Numbered from the stretch's first letter, positions 7,882 to 18,323 are shown. The stretch: DNA of 64,000 nt from Pseudothauera lacus (GCF_003034845.1 NZ_PZKC01000014.1:1-64000); one strand, 5' to 3'. A program made the numbers and translations. Notes: generated by a model not told the origin, from the sequence alone.

Positions 7882-8964
7882 TCAGGGCGCCGCCGGCGCG
7901 CGCATGCCGGCGAGGCGCTGTTGCATGCGCGCGGCGATCTCGTCCAGCGCCACCACCTCGCTGGCACCGCCAAGATTGACGGCTTCGCGCGGCATGCCGT
8001 AAACGACGCAGCTGGACTCATCCTGGGCAATCGTCCACGCCCCGGCCTGGCGCATCGCCAGCAGGCCGCGGGCGCCGTCCTTGCCCATGCCGGTGAGCAG
8101 CACGCCGAGGGCCGCTGCACCGACCTGGGCAGCGGCGGAATCGAACAGCACGTCGACCGAGGGGCGATGGCGATTGACCGGCGCCGAGCGCGCCAGACGA
8201 CACTGGAAGCCGCCGCCGGGGACGCGCTGCACGGTGAGATGGGAGTGACCGGGAGCGAGGTAGGCGACGCCCGCCAGGGCGCGTTCGCCGTCCTCGGCTT
8301 CCTTGACGCGCAGCGCGCACAGGCCGTCGAGGCGCTTGGCGAAGGAGCCGGTGAACATCTCCGGCATGTGCTGGACGATGAAGACCGGCGGCATCGTCGC
8401 CGGCAGACCCAGCAGCACGGTCTTGATGGCCTCGGTACCGCCGGTCGAGGCGCCGATGAACACTGGCCGCGCAGCCGCCAGCACACCTCCGGCAGGCAGT
8501 GCCGGGCGCGCCGCAGGGGACGGCGGCGCATGCTCTGCCGGCCTGCCCTGCGGCAGCCTCCTGAGACGGGCCTGATAGGCTGCGCGGATGCGCTCGCCAA
8601 GCTCCTGGGCGTATTCTTCGAGGGCCTCCGGCGTGCGTGCGCGCGGCTTTCCCAGCACCTCCACGGCACCCAGCTCAAGCGCCCGCACCGAGGCTTCGGA
8701 GCCCTTGTCGGTGAAGCTGGAGATCATCACCACCGGCATCGGATTCAGCTTCATCAGGCGGGCGAGAAAATCCAGCCCGTCCATGCGCGGCATCTCGACG
8801 TCGAGGGTGAGCACGTCGGGTTTGTGGCTGCGGATCATCTCGCGCGCGACCAGCGCGTCGGCGGCCACCCCGACCACCTCCATGCCGGGCTGGCGAGCAA
8901 TCAGTTCGCTGAGCATGGCGCGCATCAGCGCAGAGTCGTCACAGACCAGTACGCGAATGGCCAT
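7882..8964 (-). CDS. cheB: protein-glutamate methylesterase/glutaminase CheB
   Basis: This 360-residue protein has an N-terminal receiver (acidic pair D9/D10, phosphoacceptor D55 in LTLDVEMPRMDG). A C-terminal methylesterase domain starts near residue 165. The catalytic triad is visible as Ser in FIGASTGGTEA, His in VQHMPEMF and Asp in GMGKDGARG. It removes receptor methyl groups when phosphorylated by CheA. ATG 8964 is chosen because the protein then begins MAIRVLVCDDS. cheR is immediately upstream. No cheD lies between cheR and cheB, although many beta- and gammaproteobacteria have one. Confidence 0.94.
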   Translation of the reverse strand: MAIRVLVCDDSALMRAMLSELIARQPGMEVVGVAADALVAREMIRSHKPDVLTLDVEMPRMDGLDFLARLMKLNPMPVVMISSFTDKGSEASVRALELGAVEVLGKPRARTPEALEEYAQELGERIRAAYQARLRRLPQGRPAEHAPPSPAARPALPAGGVLAAARPVFIGASTGGTEAIKTVLLGLPATMPPVFIVQHMPEMFTGSFAKRLDGLCALRVKEAEDGERALAGVAYLAPGHSHLTVQRVPGGGFQCRLARSAPVNRHRPSVDVLFDSAAAQVGAAALGVLLTGMGKDGARGLLAMRQAGAWTIAQDESSCVVYGMPREAVNLGGASEVVALDEIAARMQQRLAGMRAPAAP

Positions 8965-8993
8965 CGTCCGTTCTCCCGAGCCAAGGCGCCGCC

Positions 8994-10004
8994 TCAGGGG
9001 CGCGGGCTGTCCTTGAGCGCGTAGACCGTGCGTCCGAGCGAACGGAAGAGGTCGGCAGCGTGCATGAAGCTCTCGGAGTGTCCGGCGAACAGCAGGCCGT
9101 CCGGACGCAGCAGGGGACTGAAACGCTTGAGGATGGTGTACTGCGTGGGCTTGTCGAAATAGATCATCACGTTGCGGCAGAAAATCACGTCCAGCGGCCC
9201 CTGCACCGCCCACTGCGCTTCGAGCAGGTTGATGCGGCGGAAGCTGATCAGGCGCTGCAGTTCAGGGCGCACCCGCGCGTGCCCTTCCTGCACCCCGGTG
9301 CCGCGCTGGAAGAAGCGCTGCAGGCGCTGCGGCGACAGGCGTTCGACGCGATCGGCGCGATAGATGCCGCGCTGTCCGTGGGCGAGCACATTGGTGTCGA
9401 TGTCGGTAGCGAGGATCTGCACCGGCGGGGTCAGGGTATCGAAGGCCTCGCAGGCGGTGATCGCCAGCGAATAAGGTTCCTCACCGGTGGACGCGGCGCA
9501 GCACCAGATCTTGATCGGCCGCTTCTCGGTGACCTTGCGCAGGTAGTCGGCAAGGATGTCGAAGTGGTGCGCCTCGCGGAAGAAGGAGGTGAGATTGGTG
9601 GTCAGCGAATTGACGAAGGTCTCCCATTCGCTGCGGTCGCGCTCCAGACGGGCGAGGTATTGCGCGAAGGTGCGGTCGCCGCAGGCGCGCAGGCGGCGGG
9701 CGAGGCGGCTGTAGACCATGTCCTGCTTGGCCGGTGACAGCGCGATGCCGGCATGCTGATGGATCAGCGCGCGAATGCGCTCGAAATCGGCGGTGGTGAA
9801 CTCGAACTCGCGGTCACGCTGCGTACCCTGCGGCAGGGAGGGCCACTGCAGGCCGCTGGTGGCGGTTTTTGCGGGTGTCGCCGGGCGTGGCGGCGTCAGC
9901 GGCGGACGCGCCACCTGGGCGCGCGGCGGCGTGCTCGCCGCGGTGTTGCGGGACGGTACGGCAAGCGGCCGTGGCGGGGGTTTGGGCGGGTCGCCGGCGG
10001 CCAT
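8994..10004 (-). CDS. cheR: chemotaxis protein methyltransferase CheR
   Basis: This 336-residue SAM-dependent methyltransferase modifies receptor glutamates. The N-terminal all-helical domain carries NLTSFFREAHHF. The SAM-binding domain shows CCAASTGEEPYS, LATDIDTNVL and the FCRNVMIYF block. The first 55 or so residues form a Pro/Ala/Thr-rich extension that ordinary CheR of about 275-290 residues lacks. A start inside it (near FTTADF) has no obvious ATG, so the extension appears real. It lies 3 bp downstream of a chemoreceptor gene. Confidence 0.93.
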   Translation of the reverse strand: MAAGDPPKPPPRPLAVPSRNTAASTPPRAQVARPPLTPPRPATPAKTATSGLQWPSLPQGTQRDREFEFTTADFERIRALIHQHAGIALSPAKQDMVYSRLARRLRACGDRTFAQYLARLERDRSEWETFVNSLTTNLTSFFREAHHFDILADYLRKVTEKRPIKIWCCAASTGEEPYSLAITACEAFDTLTPPVQILATDIDTNVLAHGQRGIYRADRVERLSPQRLQRFFQRGTGVQEGHARVRPELQRLISFRRINLLEAQWAVQGPLDVIFCRNVMIYFDKPTQYTILKRFSPLLRPDGLLFAGHSESFMHAADLFRSLGRTVYALKDSPRP

Positions 10005-10007
10005 TTG

Positions 10008-12443
10008 TCAGAACTCCTCCCATTCGTCGCTCAGTGCCTTGCTCGCCGCCACTCGCCTGCGCACCTTGGGCAGCGGCGCGCTGCGCAGGGCGCGGGGCGC
10101 GGGGCGCACAACGCTGTCGGTAGACAGTGTAGCAATACCGCCGCCTGCTGCGGCATCGACGCGGAAGACGCCGACGGCGTCGAGCAGTCCGCGGGCCTGT
10201 TCCTCCAGGCTCGCCGCCGCTGCCGCAGCCTCCTCCACCAGCGCCGCGTTGTGCTGCGTCATCTCGTCCATCTGACCCACCGCCCCGGCCACCTGCTCGA
10301 TACCCAGGCTCTGCTCGCGGCTGGCCGCGGCGATCTCGCTCACCAGCCCGGCCACACGATGGAACACCTCCACCACTTCCTCCATCGTCCGCCCCGCCTC
10401 GGCCACCAGCTGCACACCGCCTTCAACATGCCCCACCGAGTCGCCGATCAGCCCCTTCACCTCGCGCGCCGACTGCGCACTGCGCTGCGCCAGCGCCCTC
10501 ACCTCCGCCGCCACCACAGCAAAACCACGACCCTGCTCACCGGCTCGCGCCGCCTCCACCGCCGCATTGAGCGCCAGTATGTTGGTCTGGAAGGCAATCG
10601 CGTCGATCACCCCGATGATGTCGCCGATGCGCCGCGCCGAGCCCTGGATCGCCCCCATCGTGCTCACCACCTCGCGCATCCGCTCGCCGCCGCGCTCGGC
10701 CACCGCATTCGCCGTCTCCGCCAGTTCGCGCGCCGCGCGCGCATTGTCGGCGTTCTGCCGCACCGTGACGTTGAGCTCCTCCATCGCGCTGGCGGTCTGC
10801 TCCAGCGAGGCCGCCTGCGCCTCCGTGCGCGTCGACAGCTCGCCGTTGCCCGCAGCAATCTGCCGCGACGCCGCACCGATCGCGTCGGCCGAGCCCTTGA
10901 TCCGCCCCACCACCTCGCGCAGGCGCGCCACCGTGGCATTGGTGTCGTCCTTCAACCGCCCCAGCGTGCCGCGGAACTCCCCTTCCACGCGCGCCTCCAG
11001 ATCCCCCTGCGACACCGCCGCAAGCACCCCGGCCACCGCCTCCACGCTCTGCGAGACCATCTCCATCAGCCGGTTCAACCCCTCGGCAAGCTGCAGGAAG
11101 AAACCCTCCTTCCCCGCCAGCGCCACACGACGCGAAAAATCACCCGCCGCCGCCGCATCCACGAGAGCGGTGAGCTCACCCTCGACCGCCAGCTCCTCGG
11201 TACGGTCGCGCCATTCGCCTACCGTACCGAGCAGGCGCCCCTGGGCATCGAGTACCGGATTGGTGGTGACGACGAAGTGCCGTCCGCCGATCAGCATGTC
11301 GTTGTGGGCCATCCCGCGCAGACTGGCGAGGCGGTGCACGGCAGCCTGCGGATCTGGATAGAGACGGCCGATGTTGCTGCCGACGAAAGAGTCGGCGGAG
11401 AAGTCGGCGACGTCGCGGCGGATCTCCGCTTCGACGCGGCGCAGGGTGCGCATCAGCGCCGGATTGGCGTAGATCACCCGGCCTTCGGCATCGGCGATGC
11501 GTACATTGGTGCTGACGCATTCGAGGGCCTGGCGGATGCGCAGGTTCTCCGCGGCAATGCGGCGCTGCTCCTGGATGTCGAAGCCGAGACGGACCTGCAC
11601 GGCCTTCAGTTGCTGCTGCAGGCGGCCGAACTCATCGTCGCGACTGAGATCGAAATCGGCCTCGAACCGCCCCCCGGCCATCGCCTGCAAGGTCCGCCCG
11701 ACATCGCGCAACGGTATGGTGATGGTGGTGGCGAGCAGCCACACCAGGCCGCCGCCGATGGCCGCCAGCGCCACCACGAGGAGGATCAGCAACCCCTGCA
11801 GGGAGGCGGTGCGCGCCGCCGCGGCCTCGCTCGCCACGCCGGCGCGGCGCAGTTCGTCGAGCGTCGCCGCCATCCCCTGCCAGCCCAGAGCGGCGAGCGC
11901 ACAGACCAGCACCATGGCCAGAGCCAGCGACCACCACAGCTTGCTGACCAGCGTCAGATCGCGATACCAGCCGGCAAAACGGCGCCCGAGGCTGGCGGAG
12001 ACGACCTGCCCGTGGCGCACCCGCAGGCGGCGATTGCCGAAATCGCGCAGCTCGCGGTAGAGCTCTTCGGCTTCGCTCACCGCTTCGCGCGGCGCGCGCG
12101 TGCGCACCGAAAGGTAGCCGCTGATGCGGCCATGCTCGAAGATGGGGGTGATGTTGGCGTGTACCCAGTAATGGTCGCCATTGCGGCAGCGATTCTTCAG
12201 CAGACCCGACCACGGTCGCCCGCTTTCGAGGTCGCGCCACATGTCGGCGAACACTTCGGCGGGCATGTCGGGGTGGCGGACGACGCTGTGCGGCGCGCCG
12301 AGCAGTTCCGCCTCGGCATGACCGCTGAGCTCGACGAAATCCTGGTTGACATAGGTAATGCGTCCCTCGGTATCGCTTCGTGTCACCAGGGTGCGCTTGC
12401 CGACATCCACTTCACGACGGGTCACCGCAGCATTGTTCTTCAT
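10008..12443 (-). CDS. PAS-containing methyl-accepting chemotaxis protein (Aer-like)
   Basis: This 811-residue receptor begins with an Aer-type PAS domain (about residues 18-120) containing [19 protein letters not shown]. Two membrane segments follow near 170-195 and 217-240, then a HAMP-like region. A second PAS domain covers about 300-420 and a cytoplasmic signalling domain about 425-760, whose tip is [20 protein letters not shown]. The absence of a large periplasmic loop suggests it senses internal redox or energy state. The C-terminus ends in DEWEEF, which could serve as a CheR tether. The gene overlaps the upstream receptor by 4 bp. Its signalling module is protein-identical to that of the neighbouring receptor. 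Confidence 0.9.
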   Translation of the reverse strand: MKNNAAVTRREVDVGKRTLVTRSDTEGRITYVNQDFVELSGHAEAELLGAPHSVVRHPDMPAEVFADMWRDLESGRPWSGLLKNRCRNGDHYWVHANITPIFEHGRISGYLSVRTRAPREAVSEAEELYRELRDFGNRRLRVRHGQVVSASLGRRFAGWYRDLTLVSKLWWSLALAMVLVCALAALGWQGMAATLDELRRAGVASEAAAARTASLQGLLILLVVALAAIGGGLVWLLATTITIPLRDVGRTLQAMAGGRFEADFDLSRDDEFGRLQQQLKAVQVRLGFDIQEQRRIAAENLRIRQALECVSTNVRIADAEGRVIYANPALMRTLRRVEAEIRRDVADFSADSFVGSNIGRLYPDPQAAVHRLASLRGMAHNDMLIGGRHFVVTTNPVLDAQGRLLGTVGEWRDRTEELAVEGELTALVDAAAAGDFSRRVALAGKEGFFLQLAEGLNRLMEMVSQSVEAVAGVLAAVSQGDLEARVEGEFRGTLGRLKDDTNATVARLREVVGRIKGSADAIGAASRQIAAGNGELSTRTEAQAASLEQTASAMEELNVTVRQNADNARAARELAETANAVAERGGERMREVVSTMGAIQGSARRIGDIIGVIDAIAFQTNILALNAAVEAARAGEQGRGFAVVAAEVRALAQRSAQSAREVKGLIGDSVGHVEGGVQLVAEAGRTMEEVVEVFHRVAGLVSEIAAASREQSLGIEQVAGAVGQMDEMTQHNAALVEEAAAAAASLEEQARGLLDAVGVFRVDAAAGGGIATLSTDSVVRPAPRALRSAPLPKVRRRVAASKALSDEWEEF
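10161..11165 (-). repeat. 1005-bp direct repeat, copy A (chemoreceptor signalling module)
   Basis: This stretch matches 12491-13495 at a constant offset of 2330 bp. I count five mismatches (10227, 10332, 10377, 11046 and 11055), none of which changes the protein. The boundaries are abrupt on both sides. It covers the complete HAMP-proximal linker and signalling domain of the receptor. Confidence 0.9.
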
Positions 12444-14269
12444 CCCTGTTGCCCTTCCATGCTCGCCGCTGCCGAGCGCGTGGCCTTGCAGCGGAAGACG
12501 CCGACGGCGTCGAGCAGTCCGCGGGCCTGTTCCTCCAGGCTCGCCGCCGCTGCCGCGGCCTCCTCCACCAGCGCCGCGTTGTGCTGCGTCATCTCGTCCA
12601 TCTGACCCACCGCCCCGGCCACCTGCTCGATACCCAGGCTCTGCTCGCGGCTGGCCGCGGCAATCTCGCTCACCAGCCCGGCCACACGATGGAACACCTC
12701 CACCACCTCCTCCATCGTCCGCCCCGCCTCGGCCACCAGCTGCACACCGCCTTCAACATGCCCCACCGAGTCGCCGATCAGCCCCTTCACCTCGCGCGCC
12801 GACTGCGCACTGCGCTGCGCCAGCGCCCTCACCTCCGCCGCCACCACAGCAAAACCACGACCCTGCTCACCGGCTCGCGCCGCCTCCACCGCCGCATTGA
12901 GCGCCAGTATGTTGGTCTGGAAGGCAATCGCGTCGATCACCCCGATGATGTCGCCGATGCGCCGCGCCGAGCCCTGGATCGCCCCCATCGTGCTCACCAC
13001 CTCGCGCATCCGCTCGCCGCCGCGCTCGGCCACCGCATTCGCCGTCTCCGCCAGTTCGCGCGCCGCGCGCGCATTGTCGGCGTTCTGCCGCACCGTGACG
13101 TTGAGCTCCTCCATCGCGCTGGCGGTCTGCTCCAGCGAGGCCGCCTGCGCCTCCGTGCGCGTCGACAGCTCGCCGTTGCCCGCAGCAATCTGCCGCGACG
13201 CCGCACCGATCGCGTCGGCCGAGCCCTTGATCCGCCCCACCACCTCGCGCAGGCGCGCCACCGTGGCATTGGTGTCGTCCTTCAACCGCCCCAGCGTGCC
13301 GCGGAACTCCCCTTCCACGCGCGCCTCCAGATCCCCCTGCGACACCGCCGCAAGCACCCCGGCCACCGCCTCCACACTCTGCGAAACCATCTCCATCAGC
13401 CGGTTCAACCCCTCGGCAAGCTGCAGGAAGAAACCCTCCTTCCCCGCCAGCGCCACACGACGCGAAAAATCACCCGCCGCCGCCGCATCCACGAGTTCGC
13501 CGAGGGCCATACCGGTACTCACCTCGGCGCTGCGGTCATACCACTCCAGCACCGTGCCGGTACGTTGGCCATCGGCGCTGAAAACGGGATTCAGCACCAG
13601 CACGAAGGCGTTCGATCCGAGGCGGATCTCCGCCTCCCAGGTCTCGCGCATTGCGGCAATGCGCTCGCGCTGTGCTGCCGGATGGCGGTGGAAGCTGTCG
13701 AAGCTGTGGCCGACGATGTCGTCGGCACGGATGCCGCCCGGCAGACGACCGCCCATCTCCGCCTCGGCGCGGCGCAGCAGCCTCAGCGCGGCGGCATTGG
13801 CATAGGTGATCACCCCTGCCGGATCGGCCAGCATCACGCTCACCCGCGCGTGTTCCAGCCCATCGACCACCGCACGGACAGCGCCGAGCTGCGCTTCGAG
13901 TGCCTGCACGCGCGCGGCCTGGGCTTCCGCGCTGCGCACCAGAGTGCGCTGCAGGCGCCCCAGCTCGCTGCCATCGGCGACGGCGGGGAGCACCACCGCC
14001 TCGCCCTCGCCCCAGCGCGCCACGGCCTGCCTGAGGCCATCGGCACGTGCCCCCAGGCTCGCCCCCAGCCAGACCGCGGAGCCCAGCGCGAGCACGGCAA
14101 CGAGCACTGCCAGCAGCAGCACCGGCAGGCTGAGGCTGCCACTGCGCGAGAGCAGCGGCAACAGCAGCAGCCAGGGCAGCAGGCCTGCCACGGCAACGGC
14201 AGGCAGCGCCAGACGCAGTGGCAGACGCGCCATCCGTGGTACAGCCGACGTCCTGCCGTGCATTTTCAT
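12440..14269 (-). CDS. methyl-accepting chemotaxis protein with cytoplasmic PAS domain
   Basis: This 609-residue receptor starts with two closely spaced hydrophobic segments (about residues 16-40 and 48-72) and has no periplasmic sensor. A coiled region precedes a PAS domain near 125-240 ([21 protein letters not shown]). The signalling module from about residue 259 to the C-terminus is protein-identical to that of the downstream receptor. It overlaps cheW upstream (ATGA, 4 bp) and the next receptor downstream. The position after cheW corresponds to tar in the E. coli operon, but the sensing part is PAS-based. Confidence 0.9.
   Translation of the reverse strand: MKMHGRTSAVPRMARLPLRLALPAVAVAGLLPWLLLLPLLSRSGSLSLPVLLLAVLVAVLALGSAVWLGASLGARADGLRQAVARWGEGEAVVLPAVADGSELGRLQRTLVRSAEAQAARVQALEAQLGAVRAVVDGLEHARVSVMLADPAGVITYANAAALRLLRRAEAEMGGRLPGGIRADDIVGHSFDSFHRHPAAQRERIAAMRETWEAEIRLGSNAFVLVLNPVFSADGQRTGTVLEWYDRSAEVSTGMALGELVDAAAAGDFSRRVALAGKEGFFLQLAEGLNRLMEMVSQSVEAVAGVLAAVSQGDLEARVEGEFRGTLGRLKDDTNATVARLREVVGRIKGSADAIGAASRQIAAGNGELSTRTEAQAASLEQTASAMEELNVTVRQNADNARAARELAETANAVAERGGERMREVVSTMGAIQGSARRIGDIIGVIDAIAFQTNILALNAAVEAARAGEQGRGFAVVAAEVRALAQRSAQSAREVKGLIGDSVGHVEGGVQLVAEAGRTMEEVVEVFHRVAGLVSEIAAASREQSLGIEQVAGAVGQMDEMTQHNAALVEEAAAAAASLEEQARGLLDAVGVFRCKATRSAAASMEGQQG
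12491..13495 (-). repeat. 1005-bp direct repeat, copy B (chemoreceptor signalling module)
   Basis: This is the second copy of the segment at 10161-11165. It encodes the same amino acids and differs at five silent positions. Sequence on either side of the copies is unrelated apart from general PAS similarity. This points to gene conversion or a recent partial duplication rather than to an insertion element. Confidence 0.9.
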
Positions 14270-14769
14270 GGCTGCTCCTCCGTCTGCTCACCGAGGCCCG
14301 TTTCCGGCGCGCCCATCAGGCCGACGATGTCGAGCACCACCAGCATGCGCTCATCAACCGTGGCCAGGCCGCGAATGAAGCGCGCCCCGATGGTTGACGG
14401 GAAGTCCGGCGCAGGGCGGATGTCGTCCTCGCCGAGAGCCAGCACGTCGTTGACCGCATCGACCACCACGGCGGCCAGACGGCGGCCGCTCTCCACCACG
14501 ATGAGCACGGTGAAGGCGGTGCATTCGGCCGCAGCGAGGCCGAAACGCAGGCGCAGATCGACCACCGGCACGATCACGCCACGCAGATTGATCACCCCGC
14601 GGATGAAGGCCGGCGCCCCGGCAATGCGGGTGGCGCTGTCGAAGGCGCGGATCTCGCGCACTGCAAGGATGTCGATGGCGTACACCTCCTCACCGACCGT
14701 GAAGCTGAGGTAGTCGGCCACGGCGGGCAGTGCTTGCGGTGCCGAAGGTGGTGAGGAGGGGGAAGACAT
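14266..14769 (-). CDS. cheW: chemotaxis coupling protein CheW
   Basis: This 167-residue CheW bridges receptors and CheA. Typical blocks are [16 protein letters not shown], the VREI segment, [23 protein letters not shown] and a C-terminal [11 protein letters not shown] Ser/Pro-rich N-terminal tail of about 18 residues and an acidic C-terminal tail frame the domain. It overlaps the downstream receptor by 4 bp and follows the first cheA by 76 bp. Confidence 0.94.
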   Translation of the reverse strand: MSSPSSPPSAPQALPAVADYLSFTVGEEVYAIDILAVREIRAFDSATRIAGAPAFIRGVINLRGVIVPVVDLRLRFGLAAAECTAFTVLIVVESGRRLAAVVVDAVNDVLALGEDDIRPAPDFPSTIGARFIRGLATVDERMLVVLDIVGLMGAPETGLGEQTEEQP

Positions 14770-14845
14770 CGACTTCTCTTTCGGTGGGCGCGTACACCCG
14801 GTTTACGGCCGCCGCGCGGCGTTCTGAAGCCCTTCCTGCAGCGCT

Positions 14846-16867
14846 TCAGGCCGCCAGTTCGGCTTGCACACGGCTGGCGTCGACCAGCGCCCCCACATCC
14901 ACGATCAGGGCCACCTCGCCGTTGCCGAGGATGGTGGCAGCGGAAAAGCCGTGAACGCGACGGTAGTGAGTCTCCAGACTCTTGATCACCACCTGCTGCT
15001 GGCCCAGCAGGGCATCGACCATCAGTGCCGCCCGGCGCCCGCCGGCTTCGACCAGCACCATGATGGCACGCAGCCAGTCACGTTCCGCGCCGGGTACGGC
15101 AAAGCGCTCGCCCAGAGCCACCACCGGCAGGTATTCGCCGCGCACACGGATCATGCGCGCCACGCCACCGATGCGATGGACGGCCTCGGCATCGACCTGC
15201 AGCGATTCGACGATCTGCGCCAGCGGCAGCACATAGGTTTCCCGTCCCACCGCCACGGTCATGCCGTCCATGATCGCCAGGGTCAGCGGCAGGCGCACCA
15301 CCACGCGGGTGCCGACGCCATCGACGCTGTCGAGTTCGATACTGCCGCCGAGTGCATCGACGTTGTGCCTGACCACGTCCATGCCGACCCCGCGCCCGGA
15401 AAGCGCGGAGACGCTCTCGGCGGTGGAGAAGCCCGGCAGGAAGAGCAGTTGCCACAGCTCGGCATCGCTCATGCCCTCATCCACCGGCAGCGCGCTGGCG
15501 CGCGCGCGCGCAAGGACGCGCTGGCGATCGAGTCCACGACCGTCGTCGGCAACCTCGATGACGATCTGCCCGCCCTCGTGGCGGGCGCTCAGGCTGAGCC
15601 GCCCACGCGCCGCCTTGCCTGCCGCAAGACGCTCCTGCGGGCCCTCCAGGCCGTGATCGAGGGCATTGCGCACGAGATGGGTGAGCGGGTCGGCAACGCG
15701 CTCGACGACGCTCTTGTCGAGCTCGGTATGCTCGCCGGCAAGCACCAGCTCGACCTCCTTGCCAAGGCTGTCGGCAAGCTCGCGCACCAGCCGGGGAAAG
15801 CGCGAGAACACCCGCGAGATCGGCACCATGCGGATCGCCATCACCGATTCCTGGAGCTCGCGGGTATTGCGTTCGAGCAGCCCCAGCCCGGCGAGCAGGC
15901 GTTCGGCAAGGGCCGGATCGACGACGTTGGCCGCTTCCTGCAGGATGGAGCGGGTGATCACCAGTTCGCCGACCAGGTTGATCATCTGGTCGACCTTGTC
16001 CACGCCGACCCGGATCGAGTGGCCGGTGCCCGTGCGCTCGCGTCCCCCCTCCTCCGCGGCGACAGGCGGGGAAGCTGGCGGGGAGACGGGCGGCACGTCA
16101 TCGAGCGCGGCGGGCTGCGGCGCAGGCAGGAAGAAACCGTAGCTGCCATCGGCAGCGATCTCCTCGCCGGGCAGGGGCTGCATCGCCGCCGCAGCGCTCG
16201 GCGCGGCGAGCGCGGCGATTTCCAGGGTTCCCGGTTCGACGAAGAGATCGAGGGCGGCGCGCACCCGCTCCTCGGCGGCGCAGCCCCGCAACGCCAGCGT
16301 CCACACGCCGTCGGCGGCATCGGCGGGCGGGCGCGACAGGGTACGCACCTCGCCAAGCTCGCCGAGCGCATCGAAGAGGCTGTCGATCAGCACTTCGCTG
16401 CCGGCCACCACCCGCGAGAGGACGAAGTTCAGCTCCAGGCCATCGCCATGACCACCCTGCGGCGGCGGCGCCGCAGGAACTTCGCCGCAGGCCTGCAGGC
16501 GCGCCAGGGCAACGGCGGCAGCCTGCGGATCGGCGGCGCCCGCGCTGCCGCGGTGAGCATCGAGCTGGGCGCGCAGCACGTCGCAGGCGGCCAGCACGGC
16601 CTCGACCATGCCACGCTGCAAGGCCAGTTCGCCTTTGCGCACACGGTCGAGGAGGTTTTCCATGGCATGGGTAAGGGTAGCCATGTCGTCGAAACCGAAG
16701 GTCGCCGCCGAACCCTTGATCGAATGTGCGGCACGGAAGATCTCGGCGATCCCCTCGGCCGGCGGTGCAGCCGGGTCGATGCGCAGCAGGATGGCCTCGA
16801 TGGCAGCCAGATGCTCTTCGCTCTCGTCGAAGAAGACCTGGTAGAACTGGCTCATGTCGAAGCTCAT
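14846..16867 (-). CDS. cheA: chemotaxis histidine kinase CheA (first, E. coli-type)
   Basis: This 673-residue kinase has the P1 phosphohistidine at H48 (FRAAHSIKGSAATFG), the same position as in E. coli CheA. A P2-like region lies at about 140-250, and an acidic/proline linker precedes P3. P4 shows the N box (LTHLVRNALDHGL), G1 (VADDGRGL) and G2 (GRGVGMDVVRHN), and the CheW-like P5 is C-terminal. ATG 16867 follows GGTGGAG and gives the family start MSFDMSQFYQVFF. It is located between cheY and cheW. It is clearly different in sequence from the terminal CheA of the same block. Confidence 0.93.
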   Translation of the reverse strand: MSFDMSQFYQVFFDESEEHLAAIEAILLRIDPAAPPAEGIAEIFRAAHSIKGSAATFGFDDMATLTHAMENLLDRVRKGELALQRGMVEAVLAACDVLRAQLDAHRGSAGAADPQAAAVALARLQACGEVPAAPPPQGGHGDGLELNFVLSRVVAGSEVLIDSLFDALGELGEVRTLSRPPADAADGVWTLALRGCAAEERVRAALDLFVEPGTLEIAALAAPSAAAAMQPLPGEEIAADGSYGFFLPAPQPAALDDVPPVSPPASPPVAAEEGGRERTGTGHSIRVGVDKVDQMINLVGELVITRSILQEAANVVDPALAERLLAGLGLLERNTRELQESVMAIRMVPISRVFSRFPRLVRELADSLGKEVELVLAGEHTELDKSVVERVADPLTHLVRNALDHGLEGPQERLAAGKAARGRLSLSARHEGGQIVIEVADDGRGLDRQRVLARARASALPVDEGMSDAELWQLLFLPGFSTAESVSALSGRGVGMDVVRHNVDALGGSIELDSVDGVGTRVVVRLPLTLAIMDGMTVAVGRETYVLPLAQIVESLQVDAEAVHRIGGVARMIRVRGEYLPVVALGERFAVPGAERDWLRAIMVLVEAGGRRAALMVDALLGQQQVVIKSLETHYRRVHGFSAATILGNGEVALIVDVGALVDASRVQAELAA

Positions 16868-16880
16868 CGCTCCACCCCGC

Positions 16881-17246
16881 TCAGCCCAGCACCCGCGCCG
16901 CAACTTCGAGCAGGCGCCGCGGCTCGAAGGGCTTGACCATCCAGCCGGTGGCGCCCGCGGCACGTCCGCGCGCGCGCATCTGTTCGGAGGATTCGGTGGT
17001 CAGCACGATCACCGGCACCTCGCGGCAGTGTGCCAGCGCACGCAGGCCCTCGATGAGGCCGATGCCGTCGAGACGGGGCATGTGGAGATCGGTGAGCACC
17101 ATGTCGAAACGCGTCGACCGCGCCAGCGCCAGCGCCTCTTCGCCATCACCGGCCTCGCTGACCACATAGCCCGCGGAGCGCAGGGTGTGCCCGACCACCT
17201 GGCGGATGGCGAGGGAATCGTCTACGGCAAGGATGTGCTTGGTCAT
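16881..17246 (-). CDS. cheY: CheY-like response regulator
   Basis: This 121-residue receiver domain (MTKHILAVDDSLAIRQ) has its phosphoacceptor aspartate in VLTDLHMPRLDG, a conserved threonine in IVLTTESSEQ and lysine in MVKPFEP. It is more like the stand-alone receivers placed next to E. coli-type cheA genes in betaproteobacteria than the classical CheY at 5312-5710. It might act as a phosphate sink or on a separate output. The upstream in-frame extension to 17294 is not conserved-looking, so ATG 17246 is preferred. The first cheA begins 13 bp downstream. Confidence 0.88.
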   Translation of the reverse strand: MTKHILAVDDSLAIRQVVGHTLRSAGYVVSEAGDGEEALALARSTRFDMVLTDLHMPRLDGIGLIEGLRALAHCREVPVIVLTTESSEQMRARGRAAGATGWMVKPFEPRRLLEVAARVLG

Positions 17247-17342
17247 GGCGATGTGAATCCGGACTGACGGCTGCGCTGCGGCAAAACCGCCCACGCCTCC
17301 TGCATTACGGCCTCCCGCGGGCGCACTTGAACCACGCGCTTC

Positions 17343-18323
17343 TCAGCGCGCCATGCCATTGCCACCCGGGGACAGAGGCAGGGTGCCCGCCGCAGCCTCT
17401 TCGGCGCCGAACTCGACCGCCGCCCCCTCGGCGCGGATGGCTTCGTCGGTGCGCTTGTTCATGACGATGATGCTGATCCGCCGGTTGGCCGGATCGAGCG
17501 GATTGTCGCGGTTCAGATGCACGGTATCGGAAAGCCCCACCACGCGCGCCACCTTGCCGGGTTCCAGCCCGCCGCCGAGGAGTTCGCGGCGCGAGGCGTT
17601 GGCGCGCATGCTCGACAGCTCCCAGTTGGAGAAGCCCAGTTCGCCGCCGGCATAGGGGGCGGAGTCGGTGTGCCCGGAGAGGCTGACGCGGTTGGGAACG
17701 TCGTTCAGCGCCCGCCCGATGGCACGCAGCAGATCGCGCGTATAGGGCCGCAGCGTCGCCCCGCCGGTCTGGAACATCGGCCGGTTCTGCTCATCGACGA
17801 GCTGGATGCGCAGCCCTTCGAGGGTGATGTCCATGAGGATCTGCTCCTTGAACGGACGCAGCGCCGGATCGGCCTCGATGATGGCCTCGATCTTGCCCTT
17901 GAGGTCGAGCAGGCGGGAGCGCTCCTGGCGCAGTTCGCGCGCCTCGGCATCCTGATCCTCGGGGGGCAGGCGTTCCCGACCGACCGCAGCGTCGATGCTC
18001 AGGGTGCGGCGATCAGCAACATCACCACGCTTGACCTGCCCCACCGAACGGCTGAGATCCTCGCCGCCGCCCTGGATGATGGACGAACTGTCGCCGACCC
18101 CGCTGCCGCCCTGCAGGGAAAGCTTGAGAGGATTCTGGAAATGGTCGGCGATGCCTTCGAGATCGCCCTGCGCCGTGGAGCCGAGCAGCCACATGAGCAG
18201 GAAGAAGGCCATCATCGCAGTGACGAAGTCGGCATAGGCGATCTTCCACGCCCCGCCATGGGAGGCCGCCCCTCCCTTCTTGATGCGCTTGACGACGATG
18301 GGCTGCTGGGTATCGTCGCTCAC
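17343..18323 (-). CDS. motB: flagellar motor stator protein MotB
   Basis: This 326-residue stator subunit has one N-terminal membrane helix with the proton-binding aspartate at D32 (YADFVTAMMAFFLLMW). A plug/linker region follows, then a C-terminal OmpA-like peptidoglycan-binding domain (SLSGHTDSAPYAG, and RRISIIVMNK near 290). It anchors the MotA/MotB proton channel to the cell wall. It lies downstream of motA with an 82-bp gap. Confidence 0.94.
   Translation of the reverse strand: MSDDTQQPIVVKRIKKGGAASHGGAWKIAYADFVTAMMAFFLLMWLLGSTAQGDLEGIADHFQNPLKLSLQGGSGVGDSSSIIQGGGEDLSRSVGQVKRGDVADRRTLSIDAAVGRERLPPEDQDAEARELRQERSRLLDLKGKIEAIIEADPALRPFKEQILMDITLEGLRIQLVDEQNRPMFQTGGATLRPYTRDLLRAIGRALNDVPNRVSLSGHTDSAPYAGGELGFSNWELSSMRANASRRELLGGGLEPGKVARVVGLSDTVHLNRDNPLDPANRRISIIVMNKRTDEAIRAEGAAVEFGAEEAAAGTLPLSPGGNGMAR

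Noticed and set aside
8965-9213. Upstream extension of cheB into cheR
   Set aside because: It would add 83 residues overlapping cheR out of frame with any CheB homologue, and the receiver starts at ATG 8964.
9753-12605. Very long open frame (about 950 codons) on the plus strand opposite the receptor and cheR genes
   Set aside because: It is an antisense frame kept open by high GC third-position bias. Its product is rich in His, Arg and Gln without domain features, while the minus strand encodes clear chemotaxis proteins.
10161-13495. The 1-kb direct repeat as an insertion sequence or composite transposon
   Set aside because: The repeated DNA is entirely receptor coding sequence, lacks terminal inverted repeats and encodes no transposase.
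14864-16936. Plus-strand frame of about 690 codons opposite the first cheA
   Set aside because: It is a mirror frame of cheA with no recognisable motif.
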